Assembly: GCA_052386495.1 (NCBI GenBank)
Contig: JBQTKA010000003.1
Coordinates: 124,001-188,000, forward strand
Source: Hyphomicrobium_B sp052386495
GTDB taxonomy: Bacteria; Pseudomonadota; Alphaproteobacteria; Rhizobiales; Hyphomicrobiaceae
Direction of reading: 5' to 3'
Length of the DNA: 64,000 bases
The position numbers were made by a program, and so were the translations under genes. Below are positions 9,197 to 17,521 of this stretch, one piece after another (the first letter of the stretch is position 1; each line of letters opens with the position of its first letter). The notes beneath the pieces were generated by a model, which was not told the DNA's origin, did not search any database, and worked only from the letters and a program-made list of their open reading frames with translations.

Positions 9197-11206
9197 ATGT
9201 CTGAAAAGCCGACCGCCAAATCCGCCGGATCGCCCGAAATGCGGGAGCGCGACAAGCCGTGGATGTTCCGCACCTACGCCGGTCACTCCACCGCGGCCAA
9301 ATCGAACGAGCTATACAAGAAGAACCTCTCGAAGGGCCAGACAGGCCTCTCGATCGCCTTCGATCTCCCGACGCAGACCGGCTACGACAGCGACCACGAA
9401 CTGGCGCGCGGCGAAGTCGGCAAGGTCGGCGTGCCGGTGTCGCACATCGGCGACATGAAAACGCTGCTCGACGGAATTCCGCTCGATCAGATGAACACGT
9501 CGATGACGATCAACGCGACCGCCGCCTGGCTGTTGTCGCTCTATGTCGCCGTCGCGGATGAAACGAACGCGCCGCGCACCAAGCTGACTGGCACGATCCA
9601 GAACGACATCATCAAGGAATATCTGTCGCGCGGCACCTATGTCTTTCCGCCTGAGCCATCGCTGCGATTGATCAAGGACACGATCGTGTTCTCGACGAAG
9701 CATGTGCCGAAATGGAACCCAACGAACGTCTGCTCGTACCATTTGCAGGAAGCCGGCGCGACGCCGGTGCAAGAGCTCGCGTTCGCGCTGGCCACCGGCG
9801 TCGCCGTGCTCGACACAGTGAAAGCGTCGGGCGAAGTGCCGGCGGCTGAATTCGGGGCCGTCGTCGGTCGCGTCTCGTTCTTCGTCAACGCCGGGATGCG
9901 CTTCATCACCGAAATGTGCAAAATGCGCGCGTTCACGGAGCTTTGGGACGAGATCACGCGCGAACGCTATGGCGTGACCGATCCGAAACACCGCATGTTC
10001 CGCTACGGCGTGCAGGTGAACTCGTTGGGCCTCACCGAGCCGCAAGCCGAGAACAACGTCTATCGCATTCTGCTCGAGATGCTCGCCGTCACGCTGTCAA
10101 AGAACGCCCGCGCGCGCGCCGTGCAGCTGCCCGCCTGGAACGAAGCGCTCGGTCTGCCGCGCCCCTGGGATCAGCAGTGGTCGCTGCGCATGCAGCAGAT
10201 TCTCGCATACGAAACCGACCTGCTCGAGTATGGCGACATTTTCGACGGCTCGACCGAAATCGCCAAGAAAGTCGCGGCGCTGAAGGACGAAGCCAAGTCG
10301 GAACTCGCGACGATCGAGAAGATGGGCGGGGCGGTCGCCGCCATCGACTACATGAAGCGCCGGCTTGTCGAGAGCGGCACCGGCCGTCTGAGCCAGATCG
10401 AGAGCGGCGAGCTCGTCGTCGTCGGCGTCAACAAGTACCTCGAATCCGAACCTTCGCCGCTGTCGGGCGGAACGGACGCCATCATGGTCGTCGATCCGGC
10501 AATGGAGGCTGAACAGGTCGGAAGGCTCAAAGCATGGCGCGACGCCCGCGACGCCAAGAAAGCCGCCGCCGCGCTCGCCGACGTGGAGCGCGCCGCGAAG
10601 GAAGGCCGCAACATCATGGAAAGCTCGATCGCCGCCGCCAAGGCCGGCGTGACGACGGGCGAATGGGGCACGGCCCTGCGCAAGATTTTTGGCGAGTATC
10701 GCGCCCCGACGGGCGTGTCGCAGGCCGCGGTGGTCCGTGACGGCGCGGCGCTGGCGGCGGTTCGCACGAGTGTCGAAGCCGTGTCGGAAAAGCTCGGCCG
10801 CCGGTTGAAATTTCTCGTCGGCAAGCCCGGGCTCGACGGCCACTCCAACGGCGCGGAACAGATCGCAGTGCGCGCCCGCGATGTCGGCATGGAAGTCGTC
10901 TACGAGGGCATTCGCTTGACGCCGGCGCAGATCGTTCGCGCGGCCGTCGACGAATCCGTACATGTCGTTGGCCTCTCGATCCTGTCCGGGTCGCACGTGC
11001 CGCTCGTAAAAGACGTGCTGGAGCGCATGCGCAAAGACGGCTTGGATGACGTGCCGCTGATCGTCGGCGGCATCATTCCGCCGGACGACGAGAGAACGCT
11101 GAAGGCCTTTGGCGTCGCGGCCGTCTACACGCCAAAGGATTTCCAGTTGAACGACATCATGGCCGATATCGTGAAGCTGGTGGATCGCAACGCCAAGGCG
11201 GCTTGA
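9197..11206 (+). CDS. ecm: Ethylmalonyl-CoA mutase (adenosylcobalamin-dependent)
   Basis: Ecm converts (2R)-ethylmalonyl-CoA to (2S)-methylsuccinyl-CoA; homologues are often annotated as protein MeaA. The 669-residue chain has a mutase catalytic barrel opening with WMFRTYAGHSTAAKSNELY and FDLPTQTGYDSDHELARGEVG. A linker follows, then a C-terminal B12-binding domain with the DxHxxG motif (GLDGHSNG, about residues 550-557), LSILSGSH and the GGIIPPDD loop. One chain carrying both domains is the Ecm arrangement. Its product is the substrate of the mcd gene product about 3.3 kb away, and its substrate is made by Ccr. Confidence 0.94.
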   Translation: MSEKPTAKSAGSPEMRERDKPWMFRTYAGHSTAAKSNELYKKNLSKGQTGLSIAFDLPTQTGYDSDHELARGEVGKVGVPVSHIGDMKTLLDGIPLDQMNTSMTINATAAWLLSLYVAVADETNAPRTKLTGTIQNDIIKEYLSRGTYVFPPEPSLRLIKDTIVFSTKHVPKWNPTNVCSYHLQEAGATPVQELAFALATGVAVLDTVKASGEVPAAEFGAVVGRVSFFVNAGMRFITEMCKMRAFTELWDEITRERYGVTDPKHRMFRYGVQVNSLGLTEPQAENNVYRILLEMLAVTLSKNARARAVQLPAWNEALGLPRPWDQQWSLRMQQILAYETDLLEYGDIFDGSTEIAKKVAALKDEAKSELATIEKMGGAVAAIDYMKRRLVESGTGRLSQIESGELVVVGVNKYLESEPSPLSGGTDAIMVVDPAMEAEQVGRLKAWRDARDAKKAAAALADVERAAKEGRNIMESSIAAAKAGVTTGEWGTALRKIFGEYRAPTGVSQAAVVRDGAALAAVRTSVEAVSEKLGRRLKFLVGKPGLDGHSNGAEQIAVRARDVGMEVVYEGIRLTPAQIVRAAVDESVHVVGLSILSGSHVPLVKDVLERMRKDGLDDVPLIVGGIIPPDDERTLKAFGVAAVYTPKDFQLNDIMADIVKLVDRNAKAA

Positions 11207-11256
11207 CCCGTTCGCGAGCGCCGTCAACTTCCACTACTCACTTGGATCCATGCGAC

Positions 11257-11601
11257 ATGCGCGAAGAAACCAAAAGGCGACTCGACCGCGCGATCTGGAT
11301 TGAGCGGGCGAAGCTCGCGGGCGTCGGGCTCGCGATCGTCGCGGCCATTGCAATTGTTTTCGAACTTGAGAATCTTGATCTCGCGGTGGCCGATACGCGC
11401 GTCGCGGGGACCGTGGAAGCGTTGGAGCCGCTCGTTTCAAAGACGAGCGCTGCGGTCGGCTTGAACGTTGGCGTCCTGCTGGCTGACGGCCGCCATGTTC
11501 GCGTCGTCGCCGAAAAGGCTCACGCACCCGCGATCGGCGCGCCGATCGAGATTACCGAACATCGCCACGCCACGGGGCGCATCACGCATACGTTCAAGTA
11601 G
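11257..11601 (+). CDS. Hypothetical single-pass membrane protein
   Basis: A 114-residue protein with a charged N-terminus (MREETKRRLDRAIW) and one hydrophobic segment at about residues 19-38. A small extracytoplasmic domain rich in beta-strand-like sequence follows. The ATG at 11257 is chosen because the in-frame extension upstream overlaps the end of ecm and lacks coding character. No family recognised. The tRNA-Leu promoter begins 12 bases after its stop. Confidence 0.6.
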   Translation: MREETKRRLDRAIWIERAKLAGVGLAIVAAIAIVFELENLDLAVADTRVAGTVEALEPLVSKTSAAVGLNVGVLLADGRHVRVVAEKAHAPAIGAPIEITEHRHATGRITHTFK

Positions 11602-11612
11602 GCGTTCCCGCG

Positions 11613-11640
11613 TTGACGACAGGGCGCTCGACAGTATACA
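11613..11640 (+). promoter_or_regulatory. Sigma-70-type promoter of tRNA-Leu
   Basis: TTGACG at 11613-11618 and TATACA at 11635-11640 with a 16-base spacer, a near-consensus vegetative promoter. Transcription would start near 11647, about 20 bases before the mature tRNA 5' end. Confidence 0.75.
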
Positions 11641-11666
11641 TCGCCGCTCTTGCTGGACGTGGCGCA

Positions 11667-11752
11667 GCCTCAGTGGCGGAACGGTAGACGCGGCAGACTC
11701 AAAATCTGCTATCTGCAAGGGTGTGGGGGTTCGAGTCCCTCCTGAGGCACCA
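11667..11752 (+). tRNA. tRNA-Leu (anticodon CAA)
   Basis: A cloverleaf can be drawn. The acceptor GCCTCAG pairs with CTGAGGC. The anticodon arm is GCAGA-CTCAAAA-TCTGC, giving anticodon CAA. A long variable arm follows, as expected for leucine. The T arm contains the canonical GGTTCGAGTCC. The discriminator A and a genomically encoded CCA end at 11752. It decodes UUG. Confidence 0.96.
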
Positions 11753-11919
11753 ATCCGCACAAGCATCGTTATCCACAGCGCTGCAAAGGCCGCTGCTGTT
11801 GGATCAGCGATCCCAAGCCGCCACAGTTTGCGATCATTGCGCCTTTACGTCGCCTCGTTCGATTGCTGCGATCGGGCGCTCTGTGGTATCGGAACCACCG
11901 AATGGCCGCGAGGACTGTG

Positions 11920-13011
11920 ATGCGATTTCGAATGATCGCCGGCGTTGCGTGGGTATGGGCGGCAGTCGCCGCCGCTACCGGCGCGCAAGCAGGTCCGGCG
12001 CTCCTGTTCGATGCTTCGAACGGCAAAGTGCTCTATTCCGAAGATGCCGATAGCCAATGGCATCCCGCGTCGCTGACCAAGATCATGACCGCCTACCTGA
12101 CGTTCGAGGCCGTCAAGGCCGGACGCCTCAAGCTCGATGACAAGATCTATTGTTCGCTCGTCGCGACGTTGCAGCCGCCAAGCAAAGTCGGTCTGCCGGT
12201 CGGCGGCGAGCTGACGGTCGATCTCGCGCTGCAGGCGATCATCATCAAGTCCGCGAACGACGTCACCGTCATGCTCGCCGAAGCGATTGCGGGCGGCGAA
12301 CATGCCTTCGTGCAGAAAATGAACGACGCCGCCCAACGCCTCGGCATGACGCGAACGCATTTCGTCAACACCAACGGCTTGCCTGAACCGGCGCAGGTGA
12401 CCACCGCGCGCGATCTGGCCAAACTCGCGCGCGCCGTCGTCAGCGACTTCCCCGAGTTCGCGCACTACTGGTCGCTTGCCGATATGCGCCTCGGCAAGCG
12501 CCGGCTCGGCAGTCATAATGCCCTTCTGAAAACGTTTCCCGGCGCCGACGGACTGAAAACCGGCTTCACCTGCGACTCAGGCTTCAATGTCGTCGCTAGC
12601 GCCAGTCGCGATGGACGCCGGCTCATGGCCGTGGTGCTCGGCGAAAGCTCCGGCAACGAGCGCGCCATCAGAGCCGCCAGCCTGTTGGAGCACGGCTTCC
12701 AGAGCTACGGTTGGAAGGAGCTCTTCACAACGACAAGCATCGACTCCATGCCGGTCGACGCCAACGCGCGGCCAGCGACAACGGTGCGTCAGACGGTCGT
12801 CTCTTGGGATTGCGGCAATCGCAAGCGCCTCTCGGCGGAAGCGCGCAAGAAATCCAAGGAGCGGGCGGCGGCCGCAAAGGCCAAAGGCGGAACCAAGAAA
12901 AAAACGGGCGAAGCCGAGGCGCTGCCGATGCTCAAGGGCGCGTCGTTCCTGCCGCCCGAAGCGTCAGAGCCAGAGCCCACGAAAGAAGCGCCGGCGACGG
13001 CATCTCCTTAG
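11920..13011 (+). CDS. D-alanyl-D-alanine carboxypeptidase (peptidase S11, DacA/PBP5-like)
   Basis: A periplasmic D,D-carboxypeptidase that trims pentapeptide stems of peptidoglycan. An N-terminal signal peptide ends at about ATGAQA (residue 24). All three penicillin-binding motifs are present: SLTK at 51-54, SAN at 111-113 and KTG at 213-215. The 363-residue chain ends in a Lys/Ala-rich tail followed by a Pro/Glu-rich tail, rather than the classic PBP5 C-terminal amphipathic anchor. The ATG at 11920 has GAGGA about 6 bases upstream; an ATG 18 bases earlier is the alternative. It stands alone after the tRNA gene, and a small secreted-protein gene converges on it. Confidence 0.9.
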   Translation: MRFRMIAGVAWVWAAVAAATGAQAGPALLFDASNGKVLYSEDADSQWHPASLTKIMTAYLTFEAVKAGRLKLDDKIYCSLVATLQPPSKVGLPVGGELTVDLALQAIIIKSANDVTVMLAEAIAGGEHAFVQKMNDAAQRLGMTRTHFVNTNGLPEPAQVTTARDLAKLARAVVSDFPEFAHYWSLADMRLGKRRLGSHNALLKTFPGADGLKTGFTCDSGFNVVASASRDGRRLMAVVLGESSGNERAIRAASLLEHGFQSYGWKELFTTTSIDSMPVDANARPATTVRQTVVSWDCGNRKRLSAEARKKSKERAAAAKAKGGTKKKTGEAEALPMLKGASFLPPEASEPEPTKEAPATASP

Positions 13012-13020
13012 ATTTCGCTC

Positions 13021-13329
13021 TCACACCAGAAGCTCCAGCGGACCGCGCCTGAAGGTGCATCCGGGGGACGCGCCGTCCTCTGATGGGTCACGAGCTGTAT
13101 CGTCTTCGGACGGCGCGTCCCGATCGGCGCCTGGCGGCCGGCGCTCCATGTCGCCGTCGATGTTGCCGTCAAACGCAGATCCTGTGTCGCCGGAGCCTTC
13201 GTCTTGTACGCGCTCGGGCCCAAAGGCGCATTGGGCGACCGCAGCGGCCGGGGCCAGCGCAATCGCCAAAGCCGCGGCGACCGGCACAGTCCATAAGCAC
13301 AGTGTCGAGCGCCGCCCTCTCTCAACCAT
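13021..13329 (-). CDS. Small secreted protein with paired cysteines, unknown function
   Basis: A 102-residue product with a clear Sec signal peptide (basic start, hydrophobic core, AVAQ cleavage region near residue 33). The mature part is acidic and low complexity (Asp/Pro/Glu-rich) with two cysteines, one at each end of the mature chain (QCAFGPE and GCTFRR). AAGGA lies 8 bases before the ATG. The signal peptide and ribosome binding site argue that it is real, although no family is recognised. It converges on the carboxypeptidase gene with 9 bases between stops. Confidence 0.55.
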   Translation of the reverse strand: MVERGRRSTLCLWTVPVAAALAIALAPAAAVAQCAFGPERVQDEGSGDTGSAFDGNIDGDMERRPPGADRDAPSEDDTARDPSEDGASPGCTFRRGPLELLV

Positions 13330-13506
13330 GGCCGTTCCTTCCGCTGATGGGGCCCGTCCCCCGCGCTGAGCTGGGACACGTCGGGCCGTCGTTCACCGCG
13401 ATATTAACCCATCCGGAGCGGCAAAGCTGCCTTTGACTGCCCGGCTGGCGCTGATCTTGCTTTCCGCACTACCAACGCGGCAATAGCGATCAAGGTAGAC
13501 CTCAAG

Positions 13507-13746
13507 ATGACCACGACACGGCGTTTCGAATCCTGGCAACCCGAGGCCGACCCAACGCCGACCCCGCGCGATGTCCGGTTCATGGCCGAAGTGCTTGAAG
13601 GAAAGCATGGCGCGCTCGCCGCAGACGTTGCTGAGTTTTTTGCTGCCTACCACATCGAAAAGGGCGATGCAGGACGCTCCTGGGCCTGGAGCGGCGTCGC
13701 GGAACTCGTGCGCACGCGCGAACGCGCCCGCATCGAATCTCTCTGA
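13507..13746 (+). CDS. Hypothetical small protein
   Basis: A 79-residue soluble protein with a predicted helical centre (FMAEVLEGKHGALAADVAEFFAAYH). No membrane segment or known motif. It ends 21 bases before the flippase gene on the same strand, so the two are probably cotranscribed. The ribosome binding site is weak. Function unknown. Confidence 0.6.
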   Translation: MTTTRRFESWQPEADPTPTPRDVRFMAEVLEGKHGALAADVAEFFAAYHIEKGDAGRSWAWSGVAELVRTRERARIESL

Positions 13747-13767
13747 CGCCATTCGGAGCGCCAGCGC

Positions 13768-15207
13768 GTGTCACCGGCGACGATCCATCAATTGCCTCAT
13801 CGGACGCCCGCCCGCGACGCTGCGGGGCCAGGGTCGACCGGACATGACGCGCCGGCGGCGAATCTCGCCGGCAGCGCTTTCGAGCAGATCCTCAACGTCT
13901 TCACTGCCGTTGGCGAGCGCGAACGCACCCAGCGCGACGCGCTGATCGCCTTTTGCGTACGCTGCGTGAGTGCGGCGCTGCTCTACGCGACCCAAGTCAT
14001 GCTGGCGCGCTGGATGGGCGGCGCGGAGTACGGCGTCTACGTGTTCGTGTGGACGTGGGTGCTGATGCTCGGCGGCCTATCGCAACTGGGGCTCAACCTG
14101 ACCGCCATCCGGCTGGCCCCCGTCTATCGCGCGACGAATGATTTCGATCATCTTCGCGGTCTTGTGCGCGGCGTGCGCTTTGCGGCGCTTGGGTTCGGGA
14201 CGGCGATCATGGCTCTCGGCCTGCTTGGAGTCTGGACCTTTCAATCTGCCATCGAAAACCACTTCGTCCTGCCGATCTATCTCGGCCTCGTCTGCATCCC
14301 GCTATACGCCTTGACCGACGTTCAGGACGGCCTTGGCCGCGGCCACGCGTGGATGGCGACGGCGCTGATCCCGCCCTACATCCTGCGCCCGCTGCTGCTG
14401 CTGGCGGCGATGGCTGGCGCGCACGCCTACGGATTCGAGATGACGGCGGCGACGGCCGCCGGCGCCGCGATTTTCGCAACGTGGGCAGCAGCCGTCGTCC
14501 AGACGTTGGCGTTGAATGGCCGATTGTCGCGCACGATCCCCGCAGGTCCGCGACGTTACGAATTCGGTTCTTGGTTCAAGGCGTCGCTGCCGCTGCTGGT
14601 CATTCTGGTGTGCGAACTCATGCTCCAGAATACCGACATCCTGGTCGTTTCCCGGTTCATGTCGCCGACTGACGTCGGCGTCTACTTCGCGGCCGGCAAG
14701 ACGATGGCGCTCATCATGTTCGTGCACTACGCCGTTGGCAGCGCCGTCGCCAACCGGTTCGCGGCGCTCCATGCGCAGGGCGATCGCGAGGGGTTGCGCG
14801 CCTTCGTCAAGGACGCCGTCAACTGGACCTTCTGGCCGTCGCTCGCGTGCGCCGTCCTCATCCTGGCGCTTGGCAAGCCGCTACTGTCGCTCTTCGGCCC
14901 CGAGTTCGAAGACGGCTATCCGGTCATGTGCATTCTTGTCGTCGGATTTCTTTTCCGTTCGTCGATGGGTCCGGCTGAATTCCTGCTGAACATGCTCGGC
15001 GAGCAGGCGCTGTGCGCGACGGTTCTAGCCTTCGCCGCGATCCTCAACGTCGCGCTCAACGTCGCGCTCGTCCCACAGTACGGACTGATCGGCGCGGCGG
15101 CGGCGACGTCGATCTCGCTCGCAATGGCGGCGCTGATGAACTCGATCGTCGTATGGCGGCGCCTCGAGATCGAAATCGCGATCTGGAAGAACTTGCCGAG
15201 ATTCTGA
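13768..15207 (+). CDS. Polysaccharide/oligosaccharide flippase (MOP superfamily, Wzx/MATE-like)
   Basis: A 479-residue integral membrane protein with about twelve hydrophobic segments starting near residue 50, in the pattern of the polysaccharide biosynthesis protein family. VMLARWMGGAEYGVYVFVWTW matches the family's first-helix signature (transporter helices followed by a G-x-x-x-YG motif). The N-terminal 50 residues are polar and cytoplasmic. It would move a lipid-linked glycan across the inner membrane, but no glycosyltransferase genes are adjacent and the substrate is unknown. Translation apparently starts at the GTG at 13768. Confidence 0.85.
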   Translation: MSPATIHQLPHRTPARDAAGPGSTGHDAPAANLAGSAFEQILNVFTAVGERERTQRDALIAFCVRCVSAALLYATQVMLARWMGGAEYGVYVFVWTWVLMLGGLSQLGLNLTAIRLAPVYRATNDFDHLRGLVRGVRFAALGFGTAIMALGLLGVWTFQSAIENHFVLPIYLGLVCIPLYALTDVQDGLGRGHAWMATALIPPYILRPLLLLAAMAGAHAYGFEMTAATAAGAAIFATWAAAVVQTLALNGRLSRTIPAGPRRYEFGSWFKASLPLLVILVCELMLQNTDILVVSRFMSPTDVGVYFAAGKTMALIMFVHYAVGSAVANRFAALHAQGDREGLRAFVKDAVNWTFWPSLACAVLILALGKPLLSLFGPEFEDGYPVMCILVVGFLFRSSMGPAEFLLNMLGEQALCATVLAFAAILNVALNVALVPQYGLIGAAAATSISLAMAALMNSIVVWRRLEIEIAIWKNLPRF

Positions 15208-15230
15208 CGATGGGCTCGATTGAAGCAAAA

Positions 15231-15252
15231 AGGCCTGGACGGGATCCAGGCC
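15231..15252 (-). terminator. Rho-independent terminator (minus strand)
   Basis: Perfect 8-bp stem GGCCTGGA/TCCAGGCC (15232-15239 with 15245-15252) and a 5-base loop. On the minus strand it is followed by a run of T (15227-15231). It lies downstream of the CAP-domain lipoprotein gene and fits as its terminator. Confidence 0.75.
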
Positions 15253-15289
15253 AATTGCAGGTTCAGACGCCGACTGTTCGAGACTGACC

Positions 15290-15330
15290 GGCGCTGGCGG
15301 CCGGCTCGCGGAACGCGAGTCGCCAGCGCC
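15290..15330. repeat. 41-nt intergenic palindromic element, copy 1
   Basis: Nested hairpin: outer stem GGCGCTGGCG/CGCCAGCGCC, five-base GCCGG bulge on one side, inner stem CTCGCG/CGCGAG and a GAA loop. It lies between two convergent genes. Copies with the same layout are at 24369-24409 and 40735-40775. Confidence 0.8.
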
Positions 15331-15339
15331 ACGAAAAAC

Positions 15340-15993
15340 CTACATCGGCGAGCCGAGGACCAGCGTCCAGAAGGATTTGAACTCGGTCTTGGGGTCTTGC
15401 ACGAGCGCGACGCCCATGTGGCTCGCGTCGGACATCAGAAGATTCTTGTTGTGACCGGGGCTGTCTTTCCAGCCGCGCATCACTTCATTGAAATCGATTT
15501 GGCCGGTGCCGACGTTCTCGGCGGCAAGGCGCGCCTTGTAGCCCGTGCGTTTGACGCGATCCCACGGGTTCGAGCCATCCGACCCGTAATGCGAAATGCG
15601 ATCCCACTTCGCGAGGTCGCGCGAGTGACCCTTCGCGGCCTCGGTGAGTTCGGGCGAAAGCGTCAGCGGCTTTAGGCCCTTTTCCTTGCGATACGCATTG
15701 ATCAGGTCGCGCGCCATTTGGGCGTCGAGCTGCGTGCGCGTGTAGTCGCGGTCGGCGAGCACGCCAGCCGGCGCTTTTTCAAACGTTCCAACCGGCGCCT
15801 TGTCGTCGAGCTTCGCGAGTTGCACGCGAGCGGCCGACGGATCGCCGCCGAGACCGACGCTTTTGGAAGATTTGGCGGGAAGGGCGGATGTCGTCGCCGG
15901 ATTTTCGGCGAAACCGGACGAAAGGGTAGACGAACCGAGACTGCAACCCGCCAGAGCGGTTGCGAGCCCGGTAGCGAGCGCGACGCGATACAT
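15340..15993 (-). CDS. CAP-domain (SCP-like) lipoprotein
   Basis: A 217-residue secreted protein. The signal peptide ends in a lipobox (ALAGC, Cys near residue 16). After a linker of about 80 residues comes a CAP/SCP domain (PF00188-like). Signs are LINAYRKEKGLKPLTLSPEL, the first CAP His in AAKGHSRDLA, AENVGTGQ, and the GWKDSPGHNKNLL motif containing the second His of the cavity. Bacterial CAP proteins of this YkwD type are envelope proteins of uncertain role. The ATG at 15993 has GGGAG upstream. A CtrA-type site lies 59-73 bases upstream, suggesting cell-cycle control. Confidence 0.88.
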   Translation of the reverse strand: MYRVALATGLATALAGCSLGSSTLSSGFAENPATTSALPAKSSKSVGLGGDPSAARVQLAKLDDKAPVGTFEKAPAGVLADRDYTRTQLDAQMARDLINAYRKEKGLKPLTLSPELTEAAKGHSRDLAKWDRISHYGSDGSNPWDRVKRTGYKARLAAENVGTGQIDFNEVMRGWKDSPGHNKNLLMSDASHMGVALVQDPKTEFKSFWTLVLGSPM

Positions 15994-16051
15994 GACTGCT
16001 ACTCCCGGCACACGGAGACGTGCGGATGCACTCATCATGGCCGAAAACCCG

Positions 16052-16066
16052 TTAACTCAGCGTTAA
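16052..16066. promoter_or_regulatory. CtrA-type binding site (TTAA-N7-TTAA)
   Basis: Exact TTAA, seven bases, TTAA, embedded in GTTAAC...GTTAAC. This is the full consensus for the alphaproteobacterial response regulator CtrA. It lies 59-73 bases upstream of the CAP-lipoprotein start, on a GC-rich background where such a match is uncommon. Binding is inferred. Confidence 0.55.
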
Positions 16067-16340
16067 CGCTAAGGGCGTGCAAAGCAATTGTTCGCAAAAG
16101 ACCCGTAATCGGCCGCCGGGCCGGCAACGCCACGCGCATAATCGCGAATTCCCTCTTCACCCCGAATTCCCATTGCCAGATGGCTCCAACAAGGTGTCGC
16201 CATTTTGACCGCGCCGCGGCGACTGGGCGCCGGGCGTGCGCATTGCGATCGGCATTGACGCCTACTGCTTGGAAGCCCTCGGCGAATAACCGATGGTCGT
16301 TGCGTGACATCCCTGATTCGCTTGGCCATGGAGCGATGCG

Positions 16341-17504
16341 ATGACGCAAGCCAGCAGCCGCAACCGGCGGACCGCGACGACGCCCGAGACCGGCGCCGCT
16401 CCCGCTTCTGCGCTGTCGATCGCCGACCTCGTGCTTGTTCGAGTTGCAGCAGCGCCCGCGACCCGGTCAGATTTGCAGAGGGATCTGCTGCCGCTGACGG
16501 CTCCCGTCAAACCCACTAGCCAGGCGGGCGTCGCCTTCCGTCGCGCCGCGGAACTGGCGATCGGCGCCCATGTAGGACGAGGACTCGTTTCAGAGGCGAG
16601 GGGCCGCGTGCAGGCAACCGCCGCGGGTCGATCAGCCGCCGAAAATCTGGCTCCGGGCGCCGAGTCTGAACGCGGCGGCTGGAACGGCGTGCGACGCGCG
16701 CTGGCAATGCGCGCGCTCGGTGTGTCGCGCTCCAGCGCACAGGCGCTCAAAGCGATGGACCGCCCCGAGGGCCTGGCCGCGCTGCTGTTGCAGCGTCACT
16801 TCGGCATTCCAGGCGAGCGGGCGCTGTCGCCGACGGACCTACGCGGCGCGCTGGCGGTGATCGCGCTCGAACGGGCGTTCGGCGATAAGATCAAGACGGG
16901 GCTCGGCAAAGGGTCGGGGCTTCCTGGCAAGGCCGGCCGCGTGCTGGCGGGCCAACTGTTCGCGAAGCCGCGCACGTTTGCCTCCGACGGCAAGCTGATC
17001 GTCGCGCTTGCCGCAGAGGTCGCCGGCGCCGCCGACGTCTCGCTCGACGCGCTGACCATCGCCGTCCTCCGCAAACTGACTTCCATCGACGGCGATCCGC
17101 CGACGCAAGACGTCGCGACTCGAAAGCTCAAACGCCCGGCGCCCACGCCCGCAAATGATTCCCTGCCCCTCGCCGCGCCGCCGGCTGGGCCGCAGGCTTT
17201 CGAACGCCCGAACATGAGCGAATTCGCTGGCGCTGTGTTGGATGCGGCACGGCCCGCTTCGACGGGCTGGCCAGGCAATCGGAAGGCGTTTATCTCTCTG
17301 GTATGGCAGGCGATTCGTAACGCGCGGCCGGACTGGGGACTGACCGAGATCGCCTTCAAAAGCATGCTCGCCGAGGCCCACAGAACGGGCGAGGTCGTGT
17401 TGGCGAGCGCCGATCTCAAGGATCGGTGTGACCTCAAGGCTCTGGAGGATTCGAAGATCCTCTACAAGAATACCGTTTGGCACTTCGTGCGCGTCGAAGA
17501 CTGA
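16341..17504 (+). CDS. Unknown protein partnered with dual-ATPase gene
   Basis: A 387-residue soluble protein I cannot assign to a family. An N-terminal helical segment (about 27-95; LSIADLVLVRVAAAPATRSDL) looks like a winged-helix fold. A long Ala/Leu-rich helical middle (110-260) and a Pro-rich linker (265-290) follow. A C-terminal part (about 295-387) ends in a helix-helix-strand-strand pattern (SLVWQAIRNARPDWGLTEIAFK ... VWHFVRVED) that also resembles a winged helix. The ATG has GGAG upstream. The gene for a two-domain ATPase begins 17 bases after its stop, so both are cotranscribed. DNA binding is a guess from the winged-helix-like ends. Confidence 0.75.
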   Translation: MTQASSRNRRTATTPETGAAPASALSIADLVLVRVAAAPATRSDLQRDLLPLTAPVKPTSQAGVAFRRAAELAIGAHVGRGLVSEARGRVQATAAGRSAAENLAPGAESERGGWNGVRRALAMRALGVSRSSAQALKAMDRPEGLAALLLQRHFGIPGERALSPTDLRGALAVIALERAFGDKIKTGLGKGSGLPGKAGRVLAGQLFAKPRTFASDGKLIVALAAEVAGAADVSLDALTIAVLRKLTSIDGDPPTQDVATRKLKRPAPTPANDSLPLAAPPAGPQAFERPNMSEFAGAVLDAARPASTGWPGNRKAFISLVWQAIRNARPDWGLTEIAFKSMLAEAHRTGEVVLASADLKDRCDLKALEDSKILYKNTVWHFVRVED

Positions 17505-17521
17505 AGGCAATTCGTTTCGAA

